A stretch of DNA of 14,797 bases. Source: JBBILU01 sp037444775. Lineage in GTDB: Bacteria; Patescibacteriota; Gracilibacteria; BD1-5; UBA6164. Positions 1 through 8,692 of the stretch are shown here, one piece after another. Within the stretch, counting starts at the first letter, position 1; each line of letters opens with the position of its first letter. The notes under the pieces were generated by a model. It searched no databases, had not been told where the DNA came from, and saw only the letters and a list, made by a program, of their open reading frames with translations. The position numbers and the translations under genes were made by a program. The stretch is taken from the NCBI GenBank assembly GCA_037444775.1, contig JBBILU010000026.1, positions 1 to 14,797 of the forward strand. Direction: 5' to 3'.

Positions 1-54
1 AAGTCCAAGTTTTGAATCTAACAAAACTGGTCGGATTTGAAACGGGACGATAGA
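1..54 (+). repeat. 54-bp inverted repeat, left copy
   Basis: These bases are the exact reverse complement of 10729-10782. The match runs to the first base of the window, so the true repeat may extend further left. It is richer in G and C than its surroundings. With UGA read as glycine, the frame starting at base 2 stays open (SPSF..NKTGRIGNGTI) to a TAA at 77-79, so this copy could be the 3' end of a gene lying off the left edge. I do not recognise the peptide; a transposase or recombinase tail is possible but unproven. Confidence 0.9.
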
Positions 55-73
55 TTGAAAATATATTATTTTC

Positions 74-102
74 TTGTAAATAAAATATTTTTATGTTATA
101 AT
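74..102 (+). promoter_or_regulatory. Sigma70-type promoter, extended -10
   Basis: TTGTAA (-35) at 74-79, a 17-base spacer and TATAAT (-10) at 97-102, with TG one base before the -10 hexamer (extended -10). The predicted transcript starts near 109, about 20 bases before the ATG of the small membrane protein. It is one of the best promoter matches in the window. Confidence 0.7.
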
Positions 103-129
103 TTCAAAAATATTTATTAACTACAAAAA

Positions 130-606
130 ATGTTTCTAAACTTTAGAAAAAAAATAGTTTATTATAAATTCTTATTGTATAAGCAGTTTTATACAACTGA
201 TTTATTTTTTCATTTAATTAAATTAAAAAGAAATATTAGTAAAAATACAAATCATATGGAATATCATATGTTTAACCACATTAGAAATAGAAGAAGTATA
301 CCATATTGACTTCGTATAGTTATAGCTGTTTTTTGTATTATTATGGGGCTTTTAGGTGTTATTTTTCCTGTAATTCCTTGAATACCTCTTTTTATTATTG
401 CATGAATTTTATTTATCCCATGAAGAAAATTAATTTATTTGATGAAAATAAGAAAAAGTATTATATATTTGATTGTAAATATAAGAAGCTTCCAAATAAT
501 AAAATATAAAATAAAAGATATTTATATTAATTTTAAAAAAATAATATTGAATTATAAAAAGAAAAAAAAAAGAAAAAAATTTACAAAAAAATTTTTAATT
601 AGATAG
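130..606 (+). CDS. Small membrane protein, DUF454/PGPGW-like
   Basis: A 158-residue protein ending in TAG. The N-terminal ~58 residues are basic and poor in structure. Residues about 61-100 form one long or two short membrane segments around a proline/glycine turn (GLLGVIFPVIPGIP), followed by GRK. This pattern resembles the small inner-membrane families DUF454 and PGPGW, whose function is unknown. The C-terminus is strikingly lysine-rich and probably cytoplasmic. Four glycines, including those in the turn, are encoded by TGA. The ATG was chosen because it lies just downstream of a strong promoter; an internal ATG at 256 would remove most of the basic leader and keep the membrane part. It stands alone, with the dif-like palindrome directly downstream. 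The gene is likely real; the family call is tentative. Confidence 0.65.
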
Positions 607-620
607 GGTACACCTTTTTA

Positions 621-666
621 ACACAATATACTTAACATAATGTTAGTTATGTTAAGTATATTGTGT
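621..666. other. dif-like XerC/XerD site in a 46-bp palindrome
   Basis: Two perfect 20-bp arms (621-640 and 647-666) flank a 6-bp centre, TGTTAG. The inner 28 bp has the layout of a bacterial dif site: an 11-bp XerC-type arm ACTTAACATAA, the 6-bp centre, and an 11-bp XerD-type arm TTATGTTAAGT. From memory, the E. coli XerD arm is TTATGTTAAAT (10 of 11 match), its XerC arm also ends CATAA, and the B. subtilis site also begins ACTT. No T-run follows the hairpin on either strand, which argues against a plain terminator. It could be the chromosome-dimer resolution site near the replication terminus, or a Xer site brought by an integrative element. Confidence 0.6.
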
Positions 667-721
667 CGAAAAGATTATTTTATATATTATAGACTCTCTT
701 AGGTTTTTACATTTTTCAATT

Positions 722-755
722 AAAAAATCAGAAAAATTATTTTTTCTGATTTTTT
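722..755 (-). terminator. Rho-independent terminator of pilT
   Basis: A perfect 15-bp stem (722-736 with 741-755) around a 4-base loop TTAT, with A-runs and T-runs at the stem base on both strands. It lies 17 bases beyond the pilT stop, so it should end that transcript. It could also act on plus-strand transcripts arriving from the left. Confidence 0.75.
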
Positions 756-772
756 GTTTTTTCTTAAAAAAT

Positions 773-1819
773 TTATCCTAAGATTTTTCATAAATAACTC
801 AGATTGTACAAATATTCTTCTTCTGAAATTATTTTTGAATTATATAATTCTTCCAAACTTTTTTTCATTGGTAACATTCAATCTTTTCTTGAAGTTTCTA
901 TAACTCAATCTATTTGATGAGTTAATCATTTTCTAATCATATTTGAAACACTAACTGTATTTACAAGAATTTCACAAGCTGGAACTCTTCATTTTCAAGA
1001 AGATCTTTTTAATAAATCTTGCCAAACTACTCAAATCAGGGCTTCACTAAGCTGTTGTTTAACTTGTTCTTTTTCGTCTCAAGGGAACATATCAATGATT
1101 CTAGAAACTGTTCTTGCGGCTCAAGAAGTATGTAATGTTGCTAAAACTAAGTTTCAAGTTTCGGCAGCACGAAGGGCTAATCTGAATGTTTCTAAATCTC
1201 TCATTTCTCAAACCATAATTACATCACTGGCTTGTCTAAGAGCATATTTTAATCAATTTTCAAAACTGTTTGTATCAGTTCATACTTCCCTTTGCTCAAT
1301 AACTGATTTTTTATTTTCAAATACAAATTCTATAGGATCTTCAACTGTAATAATATGTTTGGAATATTTTGAATTTATGTATTCTAGAATTGAAGCCAAA
1401 GTTGTGGATTTACCAGATCAAACAGATCAAGTTATAAGAATTAATCAATGCTTTCTATCTACGAAATCTAGAATTTGTCTTGGAATTCATAATTGTTCAT
1501 AAGGAGGTAATTCTTTTTTTATCGGTCTAAAAACGGCTGAATATCAATTTTTTTGAACAAAAGCATTTCATCTAAATCTTGAATATCACTTCATATCAAT
1601 TCAAAAATCTAATTCTTTATTCTCTAAAAATCTTTTTATTTGATTTTCTGTTAATAAGGCTACCACTTCCCTATTCAATTCTTCTTTTTTTAACTCTTCA
1701 AAATTATCTAAAAATAAAATTTCTCAATCTATTTTTAAACAAGGTTTTGATCATGGAGCAAAGATTATATCAGAAGCTCCTCTTTCTAATCATTCTTTTA
1801 AAACTTGTCCTATAAGCAT
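773..1819 (-). CDS. pilT: Type IV pilus retraction ATPase PilT
   Basis: A 348-residue hexameric ATPase that powers pilus retraction at the cytoplasmic face of the membrane; length is typical of the family. In order: the N-terminal PAS-like domain (residues 1-110, with GYSRFRGNAF), Walker A GSVGSGKST at 131-139 (Lys137), Walker B DVIMVGEMRD with Glu205, and the His box LATLHTSGA with His230. The C-terminal region from about 250 also follows PilT. The usual GPTGSGKST loop is GSVGSGKST here, with catalytic Lys and Ser intact. Two of the three glycines of that loop are TGA. The ATG gives the family's normal N-terminus (MLIGQVLKEGLERGASDI). It lies 60 bases downstream of the ferredoxin on the same strand, so both may share a transcript. 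No pilB or pilC is in the window. Confidence 0.95.
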
Positions 1820-1879
1820 ATTTTATAATTATAAATTAATATAATAAATTTTACTATAAAATATGAAATAAAGCAAAAT

Positions 1880-2167
1880 TTAATAGTTACTTTTTAGAAT
1901 AATTTCTCACTGTGTGTCTTTGATTCAAGCTATACAACTCATAACTTCTTGCTCATCAAGAGGAAATCAAGGTTCTCATTTGAAATTTTTTATGATAAAT
2001 TCATTTCCCTTTTCTATATTAAACATACAAGCTCAGCAAATTCAGTGATGACAAGCAGAGTGCACATCAATATCCTCATCTCTAATTTGCGAAATTAAAG
2101 TTTTTTTTGTTGTTCAAATAAATTCTTTAAGTATTTTTCAAGTAGAATTTTTAATTATTATTTTCAT
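1880..2167 (-). CDS. Plant-type [2Fe-2S] ferredoxin
   Basis: A 95-residue electron carrier. The cluster ligands are visible as Cys39-X4-Cys44-X2-Cys47 (CHHGICGAC) and Cys78 in MSCIAGI, the standard plant/adrenodoxin-type arrangement. Hydrophobic strands at residues 3-5 and 88-91 fit the beta-grasp fold. Both glycines inside the cluster loop are TGA, so UGA decoding is required for cluster binding. Soluble and cytoplasmic, with no signal peptide. It is the first gene after a minus-strand promoter and precedes pilT. The sequence does not show which enzyme it serves; no partner reductase is nearby and a link to pilus function is not implied. The family call is firm. Confidence 0.92.
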
Positions 2168-2195
2168 ATATTTTTTTAAAATTTAAATTTTATTA

Positions 2196-2223
2196 TTTAT
2201 ATTTTATTTTTTAGAAAAATCAA
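2196..2223 (-). promoter_or_regulatory. Probable promoter of the ferredoxin-pilT pair
   Basis: On the minus strand TTGATT (2223-2218), a 16-base spacer and TATAAA (2201-2196), with predicted start near 2190, about 22 bases before the ferredoxin ATG. It lies in the 95-base divergent gap shared with the MBL-fold gene. On the plus strand only a TACAAT at 2225-2230 is visible as a possible -10 for that gene, without a good -35. Confidence 0.45.
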
Positions 2224-2262
2224 ATACAATGCAAAATATTATTTTATTAAAAGAAATTTTTT

Positions 2263-3765
2263 ATGAAAATACATTATTTATGACATTCTGAATTTATTGT
2301 AACTTTGAAAAATAATTATTGAGAAGATGTAACTATAATGAGTGATTCTTGGATTTCTGATTATGCTGTTTCTGATATGATGTCTAGAAACCCTACTTTT
2401 AAAATAGATTATTCTAAAATTCCTAGAATAGATTGACTTTTTTTGAGTCATTCACATATGGATCATATAGATCCGTATTCTTTGGTAGAGTTATTTTCTA
2501 ATTTAAAAGAAAAGCCAGTTATTTTTATTCCTGAAACAGTTAGTTTTTTGAAAAATACTTTGGAGCAAAATTTGAATACAAAAATAATTATTCTTAGAAA
2601 TAAAGAAGAAATTTCTTTTAAATGAATTAATTTGAGAGGTTTTATTTTTGAAAATGGTTTTGTAACTAATGAAGATGATGTTATGGGACTTTTTGTTTCA
2701 AATGAAAAAGAAATTTTGTTTACAGAAGTTGATTTAGTTCCACCAGAAAAAGATGAAGTTCATGATTATTTGTATAAAGTTTTTAATGAAAAGAAATATG
2801 AAACAGTATTATATTTAGCAACTAGAAATGAGCTTGAATGAAATCTAAAAATGCTTGATATAGAGAATGTTTGAGAGAGGAAAAAGTTTGAAAGAGAATA
2901 TTTAGAATATAGAAAAGAAGAAATTGAATATGAATATTTAAAATTTTATGAGTGATATGTAGAATATAATGATATAAAAAAGACTAAAAATTTTATGAAG
3001 ATTTTTATTGGTCAATGAATTTGTTATCCTCAAAAATTTGATTCTAATTTTGCAAAACTTTGAATAATGAATTTGGCTGAAAATGTGAAATATGAAAAAG
3101 AATTTGCAAAAAAGTATTTTTATAACTTTCCTATTTCTTTATTTGAAGCTGGAAAAACTTATGAAATTTCTAAAGCTAAAATTATTTCAGAAAAACCTAT
3201 AGATTTTTTCCTAACTTTTACTCTTTTAAAAGCTGAAAAAGATTTAAACACAAAAGTAAATAGATTTTATATAAAATGACCTTTTTCAAAAGAAAAAAGA
3301 GATTTAGAAAAACAAGAAAAAATTATAATAAATATTTTGAACAATAAATTTTTACCTTATCGGTTTGCTTTGTGAGAAGATAATTTGAAAAATGCAATTC
3401 TAAATAAAAAAGAAAAAAATTATATAATCAAGGTAATTTATGCTGATAATATAGAGAAATATTATATTTATGATTTTTCTAAAGTTAAATTTGAACTTTT
3501 AGAAGAAAATTCTGGAGTAAAAACAAATTATGATGAAATTTATTTTTCAAATGATTTAGAAGATTTTTTAAACTGAAAAATAGAGCTTTACTCTAATTTT
3601 TTACAAAAGCTAGAAAAGTGAAAAAATTATAGAGTTTGGACAATGCTTTGAGCTGATTTTATAAATAATGATATTTTGTTAAATAAATTTAATTTGCATT
3701 TTGCTTTAGCTAAAGCTTGAAAAACTAGTAATGAATATGTAGAAAATTTCTACAAAAATAAATAA
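2263..3765 (+). CDS. MBL-fold metallo-hydrolase, long unassigned C-terminus
   Basis: A 500-residue protein. The N-terminus follows the UlaG-like metallo-beta-lactamase pattern: GHSEFIV at 7-13, a strand ending MSDSWIS near 26-32, then the metal motif HSHMDH at residues 63-68 (His63, His65, Asp67, His68). FTEVD, near residue 165, may supply another ligand. The MBL core should occupy about 1-220. The remaining ~280 residues are rich in Lys, Glu and Tyr, and I do not recognise them; the end carries a small hydrophobic patch (FALAKAG). A standard UlaG-type enzyme has about 220-370 residues, so this one has a substantial extra domain. No signal peptide, so cytoplasmic. Substrate unknown; hydrolase families with this core act on phosphodiesters, lactones or thioesters. 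It runs parallel to gpmI, which has its own promoter. Confidence 0.85.
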
Positions 3766-3772
3766 TTTATAG

Positions 3773-3799
3773 TTGAAAATTTTATTTAATTTATATAAT
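3773..3799 (+). promoter_or_regulatory. Promoter of gpmI
   Basis: TTGAAA at 3773-3778, a 15-base spacer and TATAAT at 3794-3799, with predicted start near 3806, about 30 bases before the gpmI ATG. The same hexamers at the same short spacing occur before valS. Confidence 0.6.
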
Positions 3800-3835
3800 T
3801 TGCTTTCATATTTTATTTCCCCTAAAAAATTTTTT

Positions 3836-5311
3836 ATGAAAAATAAAAAAGTATGTCTTTTGATTCTTGATTGATTTGGAATTAATGAAAAAAATTTAGA
3901 AGAAAATTCTATTGCTAAAGCTAATAATAAACCACTTTTTGAAAAACTTTTTGCTTTGCCAGATTATACAAGACTTGAAGCAAGTTGAAGAGCTGTTTGA
4001 ATTGTAGATTGATTTATGTGAGGTTCTGAGGTTTGACATTTGACAATTTGAGCTTGAAAAATTCCAAAACAAAGTATTTTGGAGATTAATGATTTTTTTG
4101 AAAAAGATGAATTTAAAAATCTAGATTTAGCAAAAAAAATGTTTACTTATTTAGAACAAACTCGTAAAACTCTACATTTGGCTTGAATGCTTGGTTTTGA
4201 ATGAATTCATTCTTATCAACCACATTTATATTGACTTATAAAAAGTATACCAAAAAATATAAATATTTCTTTAGATCTTTTTTCAGATTGAAGAGATTCT
4301 CCTCAAAAAGATTCTTATAATTATTTAAAAGAAGTTTTAGAATTTATAAAAGATTATCCAAATGTTCAAATTACAAGTTTGTCTTGAAGATATTTTGCAA
4401 TGGATAGAGATAATAATCTTGAAAGAACAGAAAAAACTTATAATGCAATTTTGTGAAAAAATATAACAAATTTAACACCTCTGGAATTATTAGAAGAAAA
4501 TTATAAAAAGTGAATTTTTGATGAGTTTATAGAACCTGTAAATTTTTGATGAAAGTTTGAAAAATGAGATATTTTTCTTCATTTTAATTTTAGATCTGAT
4601 AGATGAGCTCAATTAACTAGATTTTTTGAACAAAAATTTTCTTGAGATTTTGTTTATACTATGACAAAATTTTACTGAGATTTTACTGGAAATTTCTTTT
4701 TAAATAAACAAAATATTACAAATACCTTGAGTGAAGTTTTACAAAAAAACTGATTAACTCAATTACATTTAGCTGAAACAGAAAAATTTGCACATGTAAC
4801 AAAATTTTTCAATTGATTAAGAAACTGAAAAATTGAATGAGAAGAACATATTTTAGTTCCTTCTCATAAAATTGAATGATTATATGATAAAGATCCAGAA
4901 ATGTCAGCTTTTGAGATTCTGGAAGAATTTAGAAAAAATTCTTCTAAGTTTGATTTTTATGTTGTAAATCTGGCTAATTGAGATTTAGTTTGACACTCTT
5001 GAGTTTTGGAAGCTTGAGCAATTGCAGTAGAAACTCTTGATAAAGTAACTTCTGAATTTATAAAAATTTGTGATGAAAATTCTATAGATTTGCTTATAAC
5101 GGCAGATCATGGGAATTGCGAACAAATGTGAACAAAAGAAGCTCCTTGTAACTCTCATACAACAAATTTAGTTCCTTTTTGGTATATTTCAAATTGAGAA
5201 GTTATTAAAACAAAGCCAATTTGATGACTTGCAAATATTGCACCAACTGTTCTTGAAATTATGTGAATAGAAAAACCAGTTGATATGTTTGAAAGTTTGA
5301 TTATAGATTAA
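3836..5311 (+). CDS. gpmI: Phosphoglycerate mutase, cofactor-independent
   Basis: A 491-residue cytoplasmic glycolytic enzyme that interconverts 3- and 2-phosphoglycerate using two Mn ions and a phosphoserine. It is slightly shorter than the usual ~510. Visible in order: LLILDGFGI with Asp12; the catalytic loop GGSEVGHLTIGAGK with Ser64 (usually GNSEVGH); SDGRDSP; SGRYFAMDRD; FNFRSDR; AETEKFAHVTKFFNG; PEMSA; NGDLVGHSG with Asp383 and His387; TADHGN with Asp424 and His425; and SHTTN with His441. All metal ligands and the nucleophile are present. I count 35 of 40 glycines encoded by TGA, so the gene is unreadable under the standard code. The start gives MKNKKVCLLILDG, the family's normal beginning. 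No Shine-Dalgarno sequence precedes it. Own promoter and terminator suggest a single-gene unit. Confidence 0.97.
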
Positions 5312-5345
5312 AAAAAGTATGTAGAAAAATTCTACATACTTTTTT
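5311..5345. terminator. Bidirectional terminator between gpmI and the hemerythrin gene
   Basis: A 15-bp stem (5311-5325 with 5331-5345) with loop AAAAT. Six A's precede and five T's follow the core GTATGTAGA, giving a U-tail on both strands. It overlaps the last base of the gpmI stop and lies 9 bases beyond the stop of the convergent hemerythrin-like gene, so it serves both. Confidence 0.85.
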
Positions 5346-5354
5346 ACTTTAAGA

Positions 5355-5867
5355 TTATTTTGTTCAATTAATTATCTTGTTTAAATAAACATCTTCTAAA
5401 TAAATATGTTCTTCATTCATATCAATAAAAAACTTTAAGTCTTTATAAAACTCATCGTACAAACTATCTTTTATTCTAAGTTTTTCATAAATATCAAATA
5501 AAGAACTTAAATAATGTTCAAAATCTTTATGTTCATTTTTTTGAACATTTGAAAAACTAGAATATTCAAAAAATAAATTTTTAGGAACATCTTTTTTCTT
5601 AGATAAATACAAATCTATTTCAAGTAAATCTGGAAATAATTTTGTTTCCTCCATTTCTATATGATGCAAAAACTCACTTTTAAATTGTGAAAAAAGCTCT
5701 TTTACTAACAAAATATTTGGTTTTTCTTTTGCATACTTAGAAATTAATTTTTTAAGTTTTGTCTCAAAAAGAGGGAATATTTCCCTGCTTTTATAATGAT
5801 AATTTCTTATAATTATTTCAAATAAATCTTCTATAGAATTTATTTGTAGATTTTTTACAAAGTTCAT
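5355..5867 (-). CDS. Hemerythrin-like (HHE) domain protein
   Basis: A 170-residue, probably four-helix-bundle protein. Likely di-iron ligands are spaced along the helices as in hemerythrin/HHE proteins: His24, Glu35, His68-His69 with Glu73 (HHIEMEE), His113 and Glu117 (HKDFE), and His154 with Glu158 (HIYLE). The pattern is closest to the HHE domain of the iron-sulfur repair proteins YtfE/ScdA (Ric) but lacks their N-terminal ScdA_N segment. Roles in the family include binding O2 or NO and repair of damaged iron centres; which applies here is not shown. Reading TGA as glycine adds Gly-Thr-Lys before the TAA stop. It starts 10 bases after the valS stop on the same strand, so it is probably translated from the valS transcript. 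Confidence 0.8.
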
Positions 5868-5877
5868 ATTTATTTAA

Positions 5878-8550
5878 TTATTTTCCTAGATTAGCTAATT
5901 TTTCTTCTAATTTTTTCAATTTATCTTGAGCCTGAACCTTTTTATCATTTTCAGATCTAACCAAGCTTTCAGGAGCTTTCTCAACAAATGCTGGATTTAA
6001 TAATTTTCTGTCTAAAATTGCAATATATTCTTCAGTATCAATAATTTGCTCTTTTAATCTTTCAGTTTCTTTTTCAATATCAAGTCAACCAGAAATGTCA
6101 ATATAAACTTCAACTCAAGCTTTTACAACTCAATATGCAAAATTAGGATTTGTAACTCTTTTATCTGCGATTTCAGCATTATGTGCATTTACAATTCATC
6201 AAATAAGTGATAAATTTTCATTAACTATTTCTAAATTTTTATTTTTTGCAAATATTCTAACATCTATAGTTTTTGATTTCACAAGACCATTTTCAGCTCT
6301 TATATTTCTTATTTCTTTAATTATCGAAATAATTAAATTTTTTTCTAATTCTATTTCTTCGTTTCTTTCTAATTTCATATTTGGCCAAGAAGCAATTATC
6401 AAATTTTCTCCAAATCAAAGTTTAGAATAAATTTCTTCTGTAACAAAAGGAATATAAGGATGCCATAATCTAAGTAAAGTATTCATTACATAAATAATAA
6501 CTTCATCTCCAAATTTTGAAATCTCTTTTGTTAATTTAAATTCTTCAATGTAATAATCGCAAAAATCATTTTTTGTAAAAGTTTGTAATTCTTGACCAGT
6601 AACAGAAAAATCATAATTTTTCATTCCAGAACTTACGAGTTCACTCAAATATTTTACTCTTGACAAAATCCATTTTTCGTGATGCATCAAATTATTATAA
6701 TTTGAAACAAGAAGTTTTTCTAATTTTTCATAATCTCTTGTTGCTTTAGAATTCTCTAAATTAACAGAAACAAATCTAGAAGCATTCCATAATTTATTTA
6801 TAAATAATTTATTATTTTCTACATTTTCTTCATCAAATTTCAAATCATTTCAAGGAGTGTTTCAAATAGAAAGAGTTAATCTCAAAGCATCTGTTCAATG
6901 TTTTACAATCATATCAACTGGATCTACTCAATTTCAAAGAGATTTACTCATTTTTCTACCAATTTTGTCTCTAACAAGTCCGTGAAGATAAATTTTCTCA
7001 AAAGGAGTTGTTCAAGTAAATTCATATCAAAATAATAACATTCTAATTACCCAAAAGAAAATTATATCATGACCTGTTTCCAAAACTGAAGCAGGGTAAA
7101 ATCTTTTTATTAATTCATTTTGTTCTCATCACCACATATCATAATCAAGAGAAGCAAAAGGCCACAAAGCTGAAGAAAACCAAGTATCTAAACAATCGGT
7201 GTCTTGTTTCAAAATAGCTCATTCTGGAGCTTGTTTTTGAGCATCTTCTATGCTTTCAGCACAGTACATATTTCATGCCTCATCATACCAAACTGGAATT
7301 TGGTGTCACCAAATTAATTGTCTTGAAATACACCAATCTCTAAGATTAAAAATCCAATCTTCAAAAATCTTATTAAATCTTTTTGGAATAATTTCAAATT
7401 CTTTTGCTCTATATCATTTTATTACTTTTTTTACAATTGGATCTATTTTTACAAACCATTGAGTTGAGATAATTGTGTCAACTTTTGCATTAGATCTTTC
7501 TCCGTAACCAACTTTTGAAACATGATCTTCAATTTTTATTAAATTTCATTTTGATTTTAAAAGTTCTACAATATTTTCACGAGCAACTTTATAATCTTGT
7601 CAAGCAAATATTCAAGCTATTTTTGACATTTTTCAGTCTTTTCAAATGACAACAATATCAGTTGGTAAATTATGTCTTTTTGCAACTGCAAAATCATTAG
7701 GATCATGAGCAGGAGTTATTTTAACAGCACCAGTTCAAAAATCCATATCAACCATTTCATCAGCAATCAAAGGAATTTCTCTATTAATTATAGGAAGCAT
7801 TAAATTTTTCCCCATTTTTAATAATTTTTTATATCTTTTATCTTTTGGATTTACAGCAACAGCAACATCTCAAAGTAAAGTTTCTGGTCTAGTTGTAGCT
7901 ATTACTACTTCAGTATCACTTCAAGCAGCAAAATAAGTTATATAGTATAATTTTCATTTTTCCTCTTTGTAAATTACTTCCTGATCTGAAATAACAGTAT
8001 CAAGAACAGGATCATAATTAACCATATATTCTCATCTATAAATCAAACCTTTGTTGTACAAATCTACAAAAGCTTTATTTACTCTTTTATTCATAGAAGG
8101 TTCAAAAGTAAATTTTTCTTTTGACCAATCACAACTAGTTCACATTTTTCTAAATTGACCTTGAATAATTCATCAATAAGTTGTATTCCAATCCCAACAT
8201 TCTTTCAAAAATTCTTCTCTTGTCATATTATGTTTATTTTTTCATTCTTTAGCTAATTTTTCTTCAACTTTAATTTGTGTAGAAATTCAAGCATGATCTG
8301 TTCAGGGCAAAAGTAATGTAGAATCTCATTTCATTCTATGATATCTTGTCATAATATCTTCCAGTGTTAACATAACAGAGTGTCAAATATGCAACTTACT
8401 AGTTACATTTGGAGGAGGCATAGGAATATAAAAATTTTCTCCAGTTGTACTTTCTCTAGGTTTAAAAAGACCTGTAGTTTCCCAATTTTTGTAAATTCTA
8501 TCCTCAAAAGATTCAGGAGAATACTTTTTTGGAAATTCATTTGTTGTCAT
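5878..8550 (-). CDS. valS: Valyl-tRNA synthetase
   Basis: An 890-residue class I synthetase that attaches valine to tRNA-Val; length is normal. Signature PPPNVTSKLHIGH has the HIGH motif at 54-57 with its glycine encoded by TGA. GTDHAGISTQ follows, then the editing domain (TTRPETLLGD, TPAHDPNDF), RDWCISRQ, the KMSKS loop at 533-537, the anticodon-binding domain (WNASRF, LWHPYIPFVTEE) and the C-terminal helical arm (EKLANLGK). Many glycines throughout are TGA, and the frame is open to a TAA. The start MTTNEFPKKYSPESFE matches the family; no Shine-Dalgarno is seen. A promoter with an extended -10 lies just upstream inside a terminator hairpin. The hemerythrin-like gene follows after 10 bases. 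Confidence 0.97.
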
Positions 8551-8567
8551 ATTTGTATAAAATTTTA

Positions 8568-8607
8568 AAAAATAACCATTGCTATTATATCAACAATGGT
8601 TATTTTT
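8568..8607 (-). terminator. Terminator of the copper operon
   Basis: A 14-bp perfect stem (8568-8581 with 8594-8607) around a 12-base loop. Read leftward it ends in a T-run, as expected for a terminator about 85 bases beyond the multicopper oxidase stop. The loop contains the -10 box of the valS promoter. Confidence 0.7.
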
Positions 8608-8610
8608 CAA
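8584..8610 (-). promoter_or_regulatory. Promoter of valS, inside a terminator hairpin
   Basis: On the minus strand TTGAAA (8610-8605), a 15-base spacer and TATAAT (8589-8584), with TG one base before the -10. ACTTGA at 8612-8607 would instead give a 17-base spacer. The predicted start is near 8577, about 27 bases before the valS ATG. The -10 lies in the hairpin loop and the -35 overlaps the stem. Confidence 0.55.
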
Positions 8611-8638
8611 GTAAAAAATTTTTTTTACTAATTTCTCA

Positions 8639-8668
8639 CTAAAGAATTATTTAAATAAACTGAATAAG
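8639..8668 (+). repeat. 30-bp direct repeat, left copy
   Basis: Identical in sequence and orientation to 10802-10831. It begins 24 bases beyond the multicopper oxidase stop, so the two copies bracket the two-gene copper module. Read on the minus strand with code 25 both copies can encode YSVYLNNSL. Confidence 0.85.
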
Positions 8669-8692
8669 GTCCGATTTCAGGATTTACTTTTG

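Noticed and set aside
621..666. Ordinary Rho-independent terminator
   Set aside because: The stem is perfect but no T-run follows on either strand, and the inner 28 bp has dif layout; a proper terminator lies at 722-755.
1095..1502. 135-residue plus-strand open frame
   Set aside because: It is the antisense shadow of pilT, whose minus-strand frame carries the Walker and His-box motifs.
1820..1879. Separate leaderless promoter for pilT
   Set aside because: A TATAAT lies at 1833-1828 on the minus strand, but no -35 match is present and AT-rich DNA gives such hexamers by chance.
2443..3576. Several separate short plus-strand genes
   Set aside because: They are pieces of one MBL-fold gene split at UGA codons when the standard code is used.
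6199..6843. Two small minus-strand genes with tRNA-synthetase-like sequence
   Set aside because: They are fragments of the continuous valS frame, interrupted only by UGA glycine codons.
8669..8682. Third copy of the 54-bp repeat core next to the left 30-bp repeat
   Set aside because: GGTCCGATTTCA resembles GGTCGGATTTGA of the 54-bp element at 10 of 12 positions only, too short and imperfect to call.
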